Numbered from the stretch's first letter, positions 42,641-53,890 are shown. The stretch: DNA of 64,000 bases from Hippopus hippopus (GCA_946811185.2 OX328102.1:13207194-13271193); one strand, 5' to 3'. The notes: a model not told the origin generated them from the sequence alone. Made by a program: numbers and translations.

Positions 42641-43523
42641 CGAAAACACGTCGATCGACGATAGATCTAATTCCTCTTTCATGAAATGAAGCTTTTCAAT
42701 ATTTGCCAAAGTTGTAGTTTACATATATACTTGGAGCCTTACTGCCGTACGTTCATTTATGTTCATGTCTTCAACTACGTAATTAAAGCCATGCACATAA
42801 AACATATTTGGATATATTAAGTAAGCTACATTCCGATATGTAACACTTAACCAATCAATCATAAAAAGTTATTACTCTGTATTTACACACAAACTCAAGA
42901 AAGTATCAAAAACTCATACGGGACGAGGAATCCGGGACAATCGAGCCAGACGGTTCAGAATACGTGGGAACGAACTAGTTTTGGGACGAATTACTAGGAC
43001 TTTTTCTCGGCGTTTCTTTTCTTTATAGACAGTCTTAAAACTCGATTTCCCCTGTTATGGACCATAGGACGATTCAGTACTTCATCCTAGACAAAGATAT
43101 GTTTGTGAATGAGGGTTGCCCCGTTCTGTAACACTTTATTGGAGGTACAACAGAGAACTCGCCAAAAGCGGATCACTATCGAAAAAGCAGAAACCCGTGA
43201 CACAACAGAATGTTCCGTTAGACATAGTCCGATCAGAGTCACTTCAGACCGTCTTTTCAGCTTTTTAATGATTTTAAGCAGAAAATTTCCACAAATATCT
43301 TGATATACCAGATTTTTTTTTCTGCAAATCATCAACATGGATTGCTTTAATTCTAGTTAAACGGCCATTAACGTCCGAAGGCTGAAAATGGTATCGCGGG
43401 ACAGGATTTTCTTTACACTTTCAGATGCATATTGCTTTCTGGGTCTATCAAGATACACGTCGATTCTCGCCGTTGTTTATTTAACGCCTGCAAATGTACC
43501 ATACATGGATCCGTGGTGATAAG
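42640..43523. other. no recognisable feature
   Basis: Unique-looking DNA between the LINE and the LTR element. Short frames only. Confidence 0.35.
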
Positions 43524-44101
43524 TGTTACGAGCCAAGCGTAACTAGAAAGAAAACCAGCAACAAGCCTTTAACAATTAACAATATTTATTAATGAATAAA
43601 GACAAAAGAGTACAATAAGAGTTAAGTTTGAATGAAATTTTGACAACTCTTAATCTTAGAACAAGAAAATAGAAGAAGTCCCTCAAAATTAAGAATTATG
43701 TTTAGACTACAAAAAGTATGAAATTTCTGGTTCCTAAAATAATTAACAATAAACTTGCAGATAAATATGAGCAACCTGCTTAATAAAAAGATAATTCCAA
43801 CTTACAGATCTATAGTCCGATCGAATAAATCCAACACTTTCACTAATTCTGTATCCTCAAAGCCACAAGTCTAAATTCAAAATCCAAATCACCAAGTAAG
43901 TCTCTCCTATTTATATCAGCTTGGAAAATTCTAGATTAGTCTTTTCTAGAAAGATGACAACAAGCTATTTATAGAAATGGATTGATAAAGAACTTGTTTA
44001 CTAATAACCACAGTTAAAAACCAACGAATGTTCTTTATGTTTCTAGAATATTCTGTATACAGAGTGATAATGAAAACAGGTTACACGTATATCCTATTAC
44101 T
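43524..44101 (-). repeat. LTR (3' LTR of the element)
   Basis: Begins (plus strand) TGTTACGAGCCAAGCGTAAC and ends GTATATCCTATTAC. A near-identical partner lies at 48,254-48,849. Confidence 0.92.
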
Positions 44102-44122
44102 TAACACTTCCCTTCCTAAAAG
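44102..44122 (-). other. polypurine tract
   Basis: The minus strand reads TTTTAGGAAGGGAAGTG just before the 3' LTR, the usual place for plus-strand priming in LTR elements. Confidence 0.6.
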
Positions 44123-44256
44123 AAAAGAAAGTTTTAAGAATTAAAACTTTCTTTTGTTTGAAGATAGAAAATATCGTTGCACATAAATGTACATGAAAAT
44201 ACATTATACATAAAGACAAATGTTAACTATTTACAAGTTAAACTCTAGACAAAACA

Positions 44257-44823
44257 TCAGGGATAATAAAGTCCATCAGGGGTTACAAACGCAGAAATCT
44301 CCTTATCTCTTTCAGTTAGAGGAATTTGCCAAAATCCTTTTAGAAGATCAAATTCGGTCACATATTTTGCATGACCAATATTGTCAATGCAGTCATCTAC
44401 TCTTGGCACTGGAAACAAATCAGTCTTGGTCACAGTATTAACTTTTCTATAATCAGCGCACATACGAAAAGTTCCATCTGGCTTTGGTACAAGAATACAG
44501 GGAGAACTCCATTCACTTTGACTAGGTTCAATAAAGTCATTGTCCAATAGATACTTGATTTCCTCTCTAAGATGCTCCAGTTTCTTGGGATCCATTCGAT
44601 ATGGATGTTGTTTCACTGGTTTTGAATTTTCAATGTCCACATCATGGTATATTGTATCTGTCCGTGTTGGAATATCAGGGAACAGGTGCTCATATTCAGA
44701 AATTAACTTTTTTAATTCATCTTTTTGATTATAATCTAAATGTGAAAGTTTTTGATCTAAATTTCTTAAAATGTCAGAATTCTGAATTTTTGAACAAATA
44801 GGGTTAGACTTATCAAAGTTCAT
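44257..44823 (-). pseudogene. reverse transcriptase, N-terminal part only
   Basis: 188 codons: linker, then KQHPYRMDPKKLEHLREEIK, IEPSQSEWSSPCILVPKPDG, FRMCADYRKVN, FPVPRVDDCI and EFDLLKGFWQIPL, the RT fingers up to motif A (its Asp is in FDLLKGFWQIPL). It stops after FVTPDGLYYP. In the +1 frame the next codons read IIPDVLSRV and a stop, the usual last residues of Gypsy RNase H. So a deletion, probably over 1 kb, has joined early RT to the end of RNase H. The YLDD box and RNase H active site are lost. Non-functional. Confidence 0.85.
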
Positions 44824-44908
44824 TTCTTCACAATTTATGTCTTCATGGTTAATGAGGAAACTACATATATTGGTGAAATATTTGAATTATCCCTATCAAC
44901 ATATTCTT

Positions 44909-46026
44909 TTAACACATTAACATGACATAATTGCTTTTACTTCGCCTGTCAGGAGTTGTTATTACATAATTTAAGTCACTGACCTTTTCCTCTGCAGAAT
45001 AAGGACCAAAATATCTTGCTTGTAGATGCCTACCAGGAATTGGTAGAAGAGCTGAAACTTTATCTCCAGGTTTAAAATTTCTTTCTTTAGTATTCTTGTC
45101 ATACCTTTCTTTCATTTTACATTGAATTTTCTTTAAATTGGATTTTGCAACCTCACAAGCTTTGAATAATCTGTTTCTAAAGTCAGATACATACAGTAAT
45201 ACTGAAGTAAATTCAAAGGAGAATCTTCTTGAGAAAGAAATGTTCCTATTAAAAGTTTTAAAGGTCCACGAACTGTGTGACCAAAAACAAGCTCAAAGGG
45301 ACTAAAACCAAGAGATTCCTGTACAGACTCCCTTACTGCAAAGATGTATGCCTTCATCCCAATCCTTTTGTGTGTCAAAGCAATATGACCTTATCGTATT
45401 TTTTAAGGTCTGATGTAACCGTTCAAAGGCACCTTGGCTTTCAGGGTGATATGCAGATGATTTATATAGTTTAATTCCCAACTCGTGCATCACTTGTTGG
45501 AAAATGCCAGACATAAAATTTGACCCTTGATCAGATTGAACAGATTCAGGAAGTCCTACAAAAGTGAAAACTTCACTAAAGCTTTGACACTTGTTTTAGA
45601 TTTTATATTTCTTAAAGGTATTGCTTCAGGAAAACGGGTGGAAGCACACATAATAGTCAAAAAGTACTCATTACCAGCCTTAGTTTTTGGCAATGGATCT
45701 ATACAATCAATTATAATCCTGCTAAAAGGTTCATCAAATGCAGGGATCGGCTGTAGTTTAGCCTTAGGTATGACCTGGTTGGGTTTGCCTACCATTTGAC
45801 AAGTATGACAAGACCTACAATAACCTGATACATCAGCTTTTAGACCAGGCCAATAAAAATGATTAAGAATTTTGTGATAGGTTTTATTGATACCTAAATG
45901 ACCTGACATAGGTGTTTCATGAGCTAATCTTAATATTTCTAATCTGTAAGATTTAGGAACAACGACTTGATGATTGACAGCCCACTCATCATCAGTAGAG
46001 ACTTCAGGAGGGCGCCACTTTCTCAT
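44909..46026 (-). pseudogene. integrase, complete domain set but frameshifted
   Basis: 46,026-45,556: zinc-binding domain (HETPMSGHLGINKTYHKI ... YCRSCHTC, an HHCC finger) and first catalytic region (IIIDCIDPLP). Around 45,545-45,515, after a frameshift: SDQGSNF (second Asp). 45,514-45,302: YHPESQGAFERLHQTLK (catalytic Glu). After another shift, 45,378-45,133: LGFSPFELVFGHTVRGPLK. 45,115-44,909: FKPGDKVSALLPIPG and the GPY/F-type FGPYSAEEKVSDLNYVI. All parts of a DDE integrase, which inserts the cDNA into the chromosome, are in order, but at least three breaks disable it. It lies directly downstream of protease and upstream of RT. Confidence 0.85.
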
Positions 46027-46781
46027 TAATATTCCATTTTTAAATAAAAACAGACAGGTTCCTGTGAAAGATCAGTTTCACTAACAGCTTTTTGAAATAA
46101 AGGTGCTATTTCTGGATCATTGTGTTGGTCTTCACTTAGTTTTGACCTTGACCTTGTATCATGGCCTTCATTAACTAAAGATGAAGATATATAATCAAAT
46201 TCTGATGAATTATGTTTAGAATTTGTCTGATTTTCAGACGGGTTTTGTGAAATAGACCTCTTAATTTCATTTTTAAATAAATGACCCAACAAAGAATCAG
46301 ATAAGTCAATATCAGACTGATTTTCAGTCAAAATGGCTTTCTTTGCCATAGCTCTAGTAACTGCACATGACTGGTAAAGGTCAGGAATTTCTTCCTCAAT
46401 CGGATCGGGTGACTGATCCATGCAAGGTGTGTCAGTTACCAGTGGATTAACAATTACCTTATCTCCGGCTAAATCATTGCATAGTAACAAATGAACACCT
46501 TTAAAAGGTAAAATTTTTCTGACACCAACAGTCACTGGACCATTAATTAAGTCTGAAGACAAATAAATGTTATGAAGCGGAACATTAACAAATCCACATT
46601 CTACACCCTGAATAAGGACACTTGTCCCAGAAGAAGTCTTCTCAGAAAAAGGCAGGACATCTGCTAAAATAAGAGATTGAGAAGCTCCAGTATCACGTAA
46701 AATTTTAATAGGGGTAGACTGGGCAAAATCACTTTTTAGTGACACAAAACCATATGATAAGAATGGTTCATAAATCTCCAT
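46026..46781 (-). CDS. retroelement aspartic protease and spacer
   Basis: 251 codons open. ILRDTGASQSLIL near residue 27 is the retropepsin active-site loop (D-T-G-A). A flap-like stretch (GVECGFVNVPLHNIYL) and LLLCNDLAGDKVIVNP follow. The rest is an acidic, polar spacer (SENQTNSKHNSSEFDY) leading into integrase. It overlaps the end of gag in another frame by about 45 bases, consistent with frameshift expression or with decay. The frame's first ATG (46,781) is inside gag and need not be a start. Confidence 0.75.
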   Translation of the reverse strand: MEIYEPFLSYGFVSLKSDFAQSTPIKILRDTGASQSLILADVLPFSEKTSSGTSVLIQGVECGFVNVPLHNIYLSSDLINGPVTVGVRKILPFKGVHLLLCNDLAGDKVIVNPLVTDTPCMDQSPDPIEEEIPDLYQSCAVTRAMAKKAILTENQSDIDLSDSLLGHLFKNEIKRSISQNPSENQTNSKHNSSEFDYISSSLVNEGHDTRSRSKLSEDQHNDPEIAPLFQKAVSETDLSQEPVCFYLKMEY

Positions 46782-48097
46782 AACAGTATCAGTCTCGGGT
46801 ACTTTGCCTGGACAAAGGTTTGATCTTTAAAACATGACTGAGGTGTAGACTTTAATGAAGTAAAGCCTGTAGACTTAAAACTTTCTTGTTTTTCTCGTTT
46901 TCTTTTCAAAACAGGACATTCAGAAATAATATGGCCTGATTCTTTGCAATAATTACAAGTGGGTCGAGATAAAGGATTTTGACCTTTGGCTTCATAAGGA
47001 GACTTGGGTTTGGGACTATTCTGATTGGAATTGTCATTATTTTGACTAAAATTTGGTTTAGGACCAGTAGATGAATAAAAAGGTTTTCGAGGGTTTGATT
47101 TATTTATGAAAGAGACCTTATGGGTCAAGGCAAAGTTGTCTGCTAAGCAAGCAGCTTCTTCTAAAGTTTCAACACCTTTCTCATCTAAGAAAGTTTTTAT
47201 ATCTGAATTAATGCACCTTTTAAATTCTTCAACTAACAATAATTGTCTAAGTTTTCCATGATCTGAATCTATTTTCTTTGAATGGCACCACCTATCAAAT
47301 AACTGTTCTTTAGTTCTAGCAAATTCAACGTGGGTTTGACCGTTTTCTTTTCTGCAATTCCTAAATGTTTGTCTATATGCTTCAGGTACCAATTCATAAG
47401 CCTTTAGAATCATTTCTTTAACATTATCATAATTAGAGAGCTCTTCATTACTTAGTTGAGAAAAAATATCACGAGCCTTTCCAGTTACAACGCTTTGCAA
47501 AAGTAAGGTCCAGTGTTCTTTTGGCCTTTTCAAATTTTCAGCAAATCTTTCAAAATGTGAAAAGTATTTGTCAACTTCCTGTTCTTGAAATGGTGGAACA
47601 AGTCTGAGGTGTTTTGTTATGTCAAAGTCATTAATCACATGCAAAGATTGTTTTTCTTTATTTTCTATTTCTAATTCTTTCATTCTCATCTGAAGTTGCC
47701 TATCCTTTTCTCTTTCTTCTAATTCAGCATACATTTTTTCTTTTTTCTAAATCTAATTCTTTTTCTTTCATTCTTTCTTCTTGCTCTAATTCTAATTCTT
47801 CTTGCTCTAATTTTAATTTTTTTCTCCTGTAATCTCTCTTCTTTTTCCTTCTGTAGTTTTAATATTTCTAACTTAATATTAGTTTCAACGTCTGTCTGAG
47901 ACACAAGAATAAGAGACAGAGCAGATGAGTCTAGTATTTCTTCATCAACTAAATACTGAACAATAGAATTCTTAATTTCATGCTTTAATGGCAGTCAGTT
48001 TATAATGAGAAGCAAGATCTAATAAATCAGACTTTTTTGCCAAATCTAACAACTCCTGTGAAGGCTCAGCAATAAAATTTTCAAGATCAAAAGACAT
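46736..48097 (-). pseudogene. gag, SCAN-like capsid plus CCHC knuckle
   Basis: Probable start ATG 48,097 (MSFDLENFIAEPSQELLDLA), a SAP-like helical N-terminus that hits a stop near 47,985 and continues in another frame (YLVDEEILDSSAL). 47,904-47,719 is a lysine/glutamate coiled-coil stretch. The main frame 47,734-46,736 holds the capsid (VDKYFSHFERFAENLKRPKE, WTLLLQSVVTGKARDIFSQL, YRQTFRNCRKENGQTHVEFA), resembling SCAN and Gmr1 gag, and one zinc knuckle CNYCKESGHIISEC (CX2CX4HX4C). Gag forms the particle that packages element RNA. Two frameshifts make this copy defective. Confidence 0.8.
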
Positions 48098-48230
48098 GAT
48101 TGCTTTTTGCTGGTTCAGTAGAATAAAAATCAAATTTTATTTTTTTATTATTTTTTATTATCTAATAAACTTAAATACTGCAACAAGTTCAAAATAATTT
48201 CAAAGTATATCCAAAATGACTAGATGATCA

Positions 48231-48247
48231 ATCCCGGACGAGCCCCA
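48231..48247 (-). other. primer-binding site, proline-tRNA-like
   Basis: Six bases after the 5' LTR the minus strand reads TGGGGCTCGTCCGGGAT, complementary to the 3' end of tRNA-Pro except for one missing G/C pair. Confidence 0.7.
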
Positions 48248-48253
48248 AATTTC

Positions 48254-48849
48254 TGTTACGAGCCAAGCGTAACTAGAAAGAAAACCAGCAACAAGCCTTT
48301 AACAATTAACAATATTTATTAATGAATAAAGACAAAAGAGTACAATAAGAGTTAAGTTTGAATGAAATTTTGACAACTCTTAATCTTAGAACAAGAAATA
48401 GAAGAAGTCCCACAAAATTAAGAATTATGTTTAGACTACAAAAAGTATGAAATTTCTGGTTCCTAAAGTAATTAACAATAAACTTGCAGATAAATATGAG
48501 CAACCTGCTTAATAAAAAGATAATTCCAACTTACAGGTCTATAGTCCGATCGAATAAATCCAACACTTTCACTAATTCTGTATCCTCAAAGCCACAAGTC
48601 TAAATTAAAAACCCAAATCACCAAGTAAGTCACTCCTATTTATATCAGCTTGGAAAATTCTAGATTAGTCTTTTCTAGAAAAAACGACAACAAGCTATTT
48701 AAAAAAATGGATTGACAAACAACTGGTTTACTAACAATCCTGTTTCTAAAAATAACCACAATGAAAAACCAATGAATGTTCTTTATGTTTCTAGAATATT
48801 CTGTATACAGAGTGATGATGAAAACAGGTTACATGTATATCCTATTACA
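48254..48849 (-). repeat. LTR (5' LTR of the element)
   Basis: Near-identical to 43,524-44,101. It carries an extra stretch of about 18 bp near 48,735 (AACAATCCTGTTTCTAAA region) not in the other LTR. Confidence 0.92.
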
Positions 48850-50430
48850 TAAGATAAACCGACTTCCTTGGTTACTGTTGCCAAGGGCTCCCACACAACC
48901 ACAGTAAATACATATACAGTATAGCAGATAGGCTACTTAAATCGTGCTGTCATGACTGTTTTTCTCAATAAACTTCGGGAAAAATATTTCTATCATATGT
49001 TTCTGCCGATGATGAATTCTCGGTAAATATCTATGCTTACTAATTTACACAAGGATATGTACAAAAAGGGCGAATTACGGGGGCTACGGACAATGAAATA
49101 GATCTACTTGTTTTAGCAAAGTTTTGAACTTCAGTGATCTCGAAAGAATAAAACACCTCAACAAACCTCCATTTTGCCACAGAATAATAGAATTAAAGAT
49201 TCTTATTGTTTTCGTAAGGCTAGTAAAGTCATCTCAACATCATACCCAACTAAATAACACTGAATTAGATCTACTTGTGAGCATTTCGAAAAATTTATAG
49301 TTTGTCGGATTCTACAGAGAGGTGTAAGTTAATGAAAAATTTCAATTTCAGGTTAAGGGAAAAAGGGTTGTCTGATGATTTTAAAATGCATTAAGTGTGC
49401 TGTCAATTAACAAACTTGTTAATATCATTGAAGGTAGTTTGTTTTATCTTATGACATACTGAAGACAACGGGTGGCCAAGTTGATTAGAGCGGCAAATTG
49501 GTTTGCAATCAAACACACTTTCTATCAATTAACAGTTTACCGACACATTCTTTGAAATGACAGATGTGCTAATCCACTTTAATACGACGAAGTCAAAAGT
49601 TTATTTAATCAACATAAGTTGCCTTTCGAGCTGAACTTCGACCAGTACAGAACAGAAGTTAGACTTTTTCATAATTGAATTCTACTTTTAGTGAGGAATA
49701 TGTAGTGAGGAATACACGTTAATATGTTTATTGTAAATAGCAAATAGTTTTAATCCAAGATTAAACTTCATGTTATTTGCAATCTGATCTATATCTACAC
49801 ATTCAGCATATTCTTCATGCACCAAGGGTTAAGATTAACGTCAAACTGAAACATTGATGAAAAGTGCCACTTTTTGGATGTGCATATAGGTTATTGAACA
49901 AGGTTAGATATTCAAGTAAACGTGTTTTCTTTTTATTAGTATTTCATACAGATCTATTTTTACCTGTGTTTTCCACTTAAAACGTTTTTGTCTCTTTCAG
50001 AATCTTTCAGAGCGGAAAAACTGTAACATTTATTAATCCATTGTGTAATGTAGCGCTGATCAGAACTCTTTACATATGTCCCATTTTCTGTCATTATCAT
50101 AATTCAAACTTGTCTACAGCCTCTGCGTGATCTCACGTCAGCGGTACACGTTCTCAAAGCACATATTTTAAACTTTTTCTCAAATTCAAACGTTTAAAGC
50201 ACAAAATAAATAAATACTATCGCACCCCTCCAACGTTAACAATCGTTTATTTGGGAGCCGAAATAGCAGACAACAAGGCTGCACATCGGGTTAAATAAAT
50301 GCGATAACCTGATTGGTCAAATATCGATTTCCACGGATCCATGTATTACCGAATCAACTTGACCAATAGCGGATCACGTGATATCGCGAGTCTGGGGATC
50401 GACTTAAACTTAATTTTACCTGTCTAAGCT
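48850..50430. other. no gene; tRNA-like half at about 49,468-49,515
   Basis: GGGTGGCCAAGTTGATTAGA, then GCGGCAAATTGGTTTGCAAT, resembles the 5' half of a tRNA (A box TGGCCAAGTTGATTA), without a B box downstream. Otherwise nothing recognised. Confidence 0.4.
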
Positions 50431-50434
50431 GTCA

Positions 50435-50481
50435 AACCATGAAGAAGTGATCCAGCGTACAAACCATGAAGAAGTGATCCA
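50435..50481 (+). repeat. 20-base direct repeat at the LINE 5' junction
   Basis: AACCATGAAGAAGTGATCCA occurs at 50,435-50,454 and 50,462-50,481, 7 bases apart, just before LINE homology starts. Confidence 0.7.
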
Positions 50482-51808
50482 ATCAAGATTATTTAACAAC
50501 AGTCAAGGGGAAAATCTGTCACCTGTCCTATTCTCTCTCTTTCTCAATGATTTAGAAACGCACATGAGATCTAACGGTGCCGTCGGTGTAGAGTTAAATG
50601 AACCTGTTGACAGTACGGTATGGCTAAAACTATTAATACTGCTTTACGCGGACGATACCGTTATTTTATCCGATAATGAGACCGACTTTCAAAACAGTTT
50701 AAATACTTTCAATAACTACTGTAACAATTGGCATCTCAAAGTTAATATCAATAAAACAAAAGTAATTGTATTCGGAGCGAGAAAAACAAGTCAATATGAT
50801 TTCAAACTTGGAGAAAGTTCTCTTGAAATAACCAGCAAATATCATTATTTGGGTGTTACGTTTTCCAACAATGGTTCCTTCTTGCATGCACGTAAGCATT
50901 TAGTGGAACAAGCAAATAAAGCAATGCATTTTCTATACACAAAAATAAATAACTCTGATCTTCCTCTTGATTTAGTACTAAAGTTATTTGATCATACAGT
51001 CTTACCTATTCTAATATACGGTTCCGAAGTGTTCGGATTTGAAAACTTAGAAATTCTTGAAAAAGTACACACTAACTTCCTCAGAAAAATTACTAACAGT
51101 AGGAAATCTACCCCACTACATTTTCTTTACGGTGAATTAGGGCGATACCCAATCTCTATCGTAATAAAATCCCGAATGATCTCTTTCTGGAATCGCATAT
51201 TACTTGGCAAGAGTGAAAAATATTGCACAAAAATATATAAGTATATGTTATCATTACCCGAAGGAAGCTTCAAATGGCTGGATAAAATTAAAGAAATACT
51301 TACCTCGGTTGGAAGACTTGATCTTTGGGTAAACCAGTTCCTAATCGAACAAAAAAACATACACAAAGGCGTAAAGCAAATTTTAATCGACCAGTTCAAA
51401 CAAAACTGGCACGATCAATTACAACAATCAAATAAAGGCAAAATATATAGTAACTTTAAAATGACTCACGAATTTGAAGACTATTTGACACAACTAAACC
51501 GACGCGAGTACCTACAACTTTTCAAATTCAGAACAGCAAATCATCTACTGCCGATTGAGACCGGACGTTATGACGGTACTCCCTTGGAAGATCGAACATG
51601 CACTCTATGTAACTCAAACGCTGTTGGTTCAGAAATACACTATCTTTTTTATTGCTCTTTTTTTAACGATAAACGTGAAATGTTTTTGTTAAATAATTTC
51701 AGTCGACATGAATTAAATGTCAAAGATATGTTCAACCTCAAATCAGTTGTGAAACTCAAACATTTATGCCAGTACGTTAACTGTATTATGCAAAATTTCA
51801 CGAGATAA
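50447..51808 (+). CDS. LINE ORF2, 5'-truncated but open RT half
   Basis: 453 codons without a stop. The first 15-20 codons (through the direct repeat) are flanking DNA; homology begins at QGENLSPVLFSLFLNDLE (RT motif B region). Then LLYADDTVIL (catalytic YADD), NWHLKVNINKTKVIVFG, YHYLGVTFSNNGSFLHARKH (thumb), ILIYGSEVFGFENLEILEKV and a C-terminal Cys/His cluster (CTLCNSNAVGSEIHYLFYC, of the CX2C...HX4C kind). The endonuclease and RT fingers are missing, so it cannot work alone, yet the open frame suggests a young insertion. Same family as 41,022-42,640. The 3' UTR probably runs to about 51,940. Confidence 0.85.
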   Translation: MIQRTNHEEVIQSRLFNNSQGENLSPVLFSLFLNDLETHMRSNGAVGVELNEPVDSTVWLKLLILLYADDTVILSDNETDFQNSLNTFNNYCNNWHLKVNINKTKVIVFGARKTSQYDFKLGESSLEITSKYHYLGVTFSNNGSFLHARKHLVEQANKAMHFLYTKINNSDLPLDLVLKLFDHTVLPILIYGSEVFGFENLEILEKVHTNFLRKITNSRKSTPLHFLYGELGRYPISIVIKSRMISFWNRILLGKSEKYCTKIYKYMLSLPEGSFKWLDKIKEILTSVGRLDLWVNQFLIEQKNIHKGVKQILIDQFKQNWHDQLQQSNKGKIYSNFKMTHEFEDYLTQLNRREYLQLFKFRTANHLLPIETGRYDGTPLEDRTCTLCNSNAVGSEIHYLFYCSFFNDKREMFLLNNFSRHELNVKDMFNLKSVVKLKHLCQYVNCIMQNFTR

Positions 51809-51939
51809 TCGACATCTGATGTCTCCCTTTGTCGTTTTCCTATAATGTATTATATATCGTTAAGTCATGTTTATATCTTGAGCGGTGCAAGACCGCCGTA
51901 ATAGCTAGTACATTGTATATGCACTCAACCCCCTTGACC

Positions 51940-53290
51940 TATCCAGTTTTTAAAATGTAACTCTTAGACAACAATGTAGCAATACGTCCAACTTATTATT
52001 TTTGTTTTTTCAAGAAACCTTCACATAGACAGAGAACAACATTTCCTACTTATCTTTGTTAACTTAACTTTGTCAAACTGTTTCAAAGCTAGACATAAAT
52101 AACGGGATACGCATGCACTGATAGACCGAACGTGTTGATACAGGCGTACTGTAAATATCTGATGAGTAGTTTCGCACGATTGGTCGGTTACAGATCATTC
52201 CGCGCAATGTTGTGACTGGTTTAACTGACCAATCGTGTGTGACATTTGGTTTACTTTGCGGTCAAGTGATGCACATGAGATTTATTTTAACTATCTGACT
52301 TAGCATGTATATATAATTTTCCAAAATAGCATGTATATATAATTTCCCAAAAAGAATATATTATTTTTTATGAACGCTCTATCCGGCAATTGATCAACCA
52401 ATTTTCATTTTACCGTTGTCCCCACTTTTTTTTTTGGTTCCCTCTCTCCTGCTCTGAATAAACCTATGGAATGGCTCTAGTGTGTGGCACAGGCGTGCAG
52501 CATTTGACATGTAAATATTCAGAGCAGGTTTTTTGATACTTCATTCTGATCTTTGTTATGAAAGATCTTGTAGAAATCAATATTCGCATTATTTCGTTGT
52601 TTTACAAGTTTTTTTCCCAAATGTTCAAGTATATATAAATCCCGTTTTCGCTATCAAAAAGGTTTATTGAAATTATAAAATTCTATCCCCCATAAATAGA
52701 CGGGAGCGTCTTTGTATTTGCAGTTTCCATAAGGATGCTGCACCCACAAAGGCTCTCTCTATCTTTGTTTCTCTCTCCCTTTCTACCACTACCTCCCTCC
52801 TCCGTCTTGCTCTCTCAGAAAAATTGATACCTGGAAGTTATGTATATACAATTAACAGCTCTTTGTCCCAACTGCATTGTTATTTAAACCCACTGAATCT
52901 ACAGTTATTTTTTCTAATTAAGGCAGCTATACGCAGTTGGGACAAAGGGCATATTCATGTTTATTATTTCATTTGCCCATGTTGTATATTTGCTATACCT
53001 GGGTGTAAATAAAAGATATGTTCTGTTCTGTTCTGGTAATTGTGATTGTATTAGAAGACTAAAACAGTTGTGGTTCACACATTTTTATTTTAGGTCACAA
53101 CCAATAAAGAAATCGCCAGCTACAAGCCAACCATGTAAAACATCCCTGTGTTCTACCTGTTCAGTAATGTAAATTAAAGTTATGTAATGTTCTATTGTAT
53201 GGCAAGATTAGCCAGAGACAAGTAAGTTTTTGGTGTTGTTCTTTATAATCTTCAATGGCTTTTTTCTTGTAATTCTCCAACAAATGAGAT
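51940..53290. other. no gene; short repeats
   Basis: A direct repeat ATAGCATGTATATATAATTT-type is at 52,300-52,345. CTTTGTCCCAACTGC (about 52,861) is inverted as GCAGTTGGGACAAAG (about 52,935), a small MITE-like pair 90 bp apart. Pyrimidine-rich stretch at 52,755-52,815. No coding signal. Confidence 0.4.
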
Positions 53291-53299
53291 ATTGTAGAC

Positions 53300-53465
53300 T
53301 CTTATAAGTTGAAAGCATCTGCAGACGAAAATATAAAAGTGGTTAAATGAGCTTTTATTTTTGACTTGTATTGTAGAAAATAGTGTGGGGAAAGAGAAAA
53401 TGCTTGTCACAAGCAATTTCGTGACAAGCAGTTTTTCCTTTTTCCACAATATTTTAAAAAAGAGA
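53300..53465 (+). mobile_element. MITE family 'TTTACCA', copy with rebuilt centre
   Basis: AAAGCATCTGCAGACGAAAA, GTAGAAAATAGTGTGGGGAA, then GCTTGTCACAAGC and TCGTGACAAGC (the central palindrome is duplicated), TTTTTCCACAATATTTT. Confidence 0.5.
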
Positions 53466-53763
53466 TTGGTGTCAGACACTTTGAAATATGGGATTGTTTG
53501 GAACATATAAATGTCAAGGGAGGTGTTATGATATAGCCTGGTTGTTTCAATATTTTGAAACTGATTTGAATACTGAACCAAGTTAATAAAATATCCAAAT
53601 ATCTCAGTTAAATCATGCCATAATACAAGTATAATGAACAGCAAACAGACTTCAGTATAACATTCATGTGCAAACGCTGCACATGCACAAACTTAGCGAT
53701 ACAGTATTGGTCTAGTAAAGTAAAAAATGTTGTTGACAAAAATCTCCAAGATTTGGAAATTTA

Positions 53764-53890
53764 ACCCTTTCCCACATCCAAATGACATTTGAAGCCTTTG
53801 TTGCAAAGAACTTTTGAAAAGATTGTGACAAAAAAAGAAATCGCTCGTAATTAGCAACTTCCTCTTTTACCACAATGTTTTATACTCTGT
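53764..53890 (+). mobile_element. MITE family 'TTTACCA', degraded copy
   Basis: AACCCTTTCCCACATCCAAA, GAAAAGATTGTGACAAAAAA, TCGCTCGTAATTAGCAACTT, TACCACAATGTTTTATAC. Confidence 0.5.

Larger units (their letters stand above)
43524..48849 (-). mobile_element. Gmr1-like Ty3/Gypsy LTR retrotransposon (IN before RT), internally deleted
   Basis: A 5.3-kb element read right to left. LTRs: 43,524-44,101 and 48,254-48,849, with ends TGTAATAGG...CGTAACA in the element's sense. The flanks share TAAG (before 43,524 and after 48,849), a 4-base target duplication. Order: primer site, gag, protease, integrase, truncated RT, purine tract. Ordinary Ty3/Gypsy elements have RT-RNase H before IN; IN before RT is the hallmark of the Gmr1-like branch. 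That branch's gag is also the known source of vertebrate SCAN domains, and the gag here looks SCAN-like. LTRs differ at about 20 positions plus one indel of about 18 bp, so the insertion is old but not ancient. Several frameshifts, and most of RT-RNase H is deleted. Confidence 0.9.
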
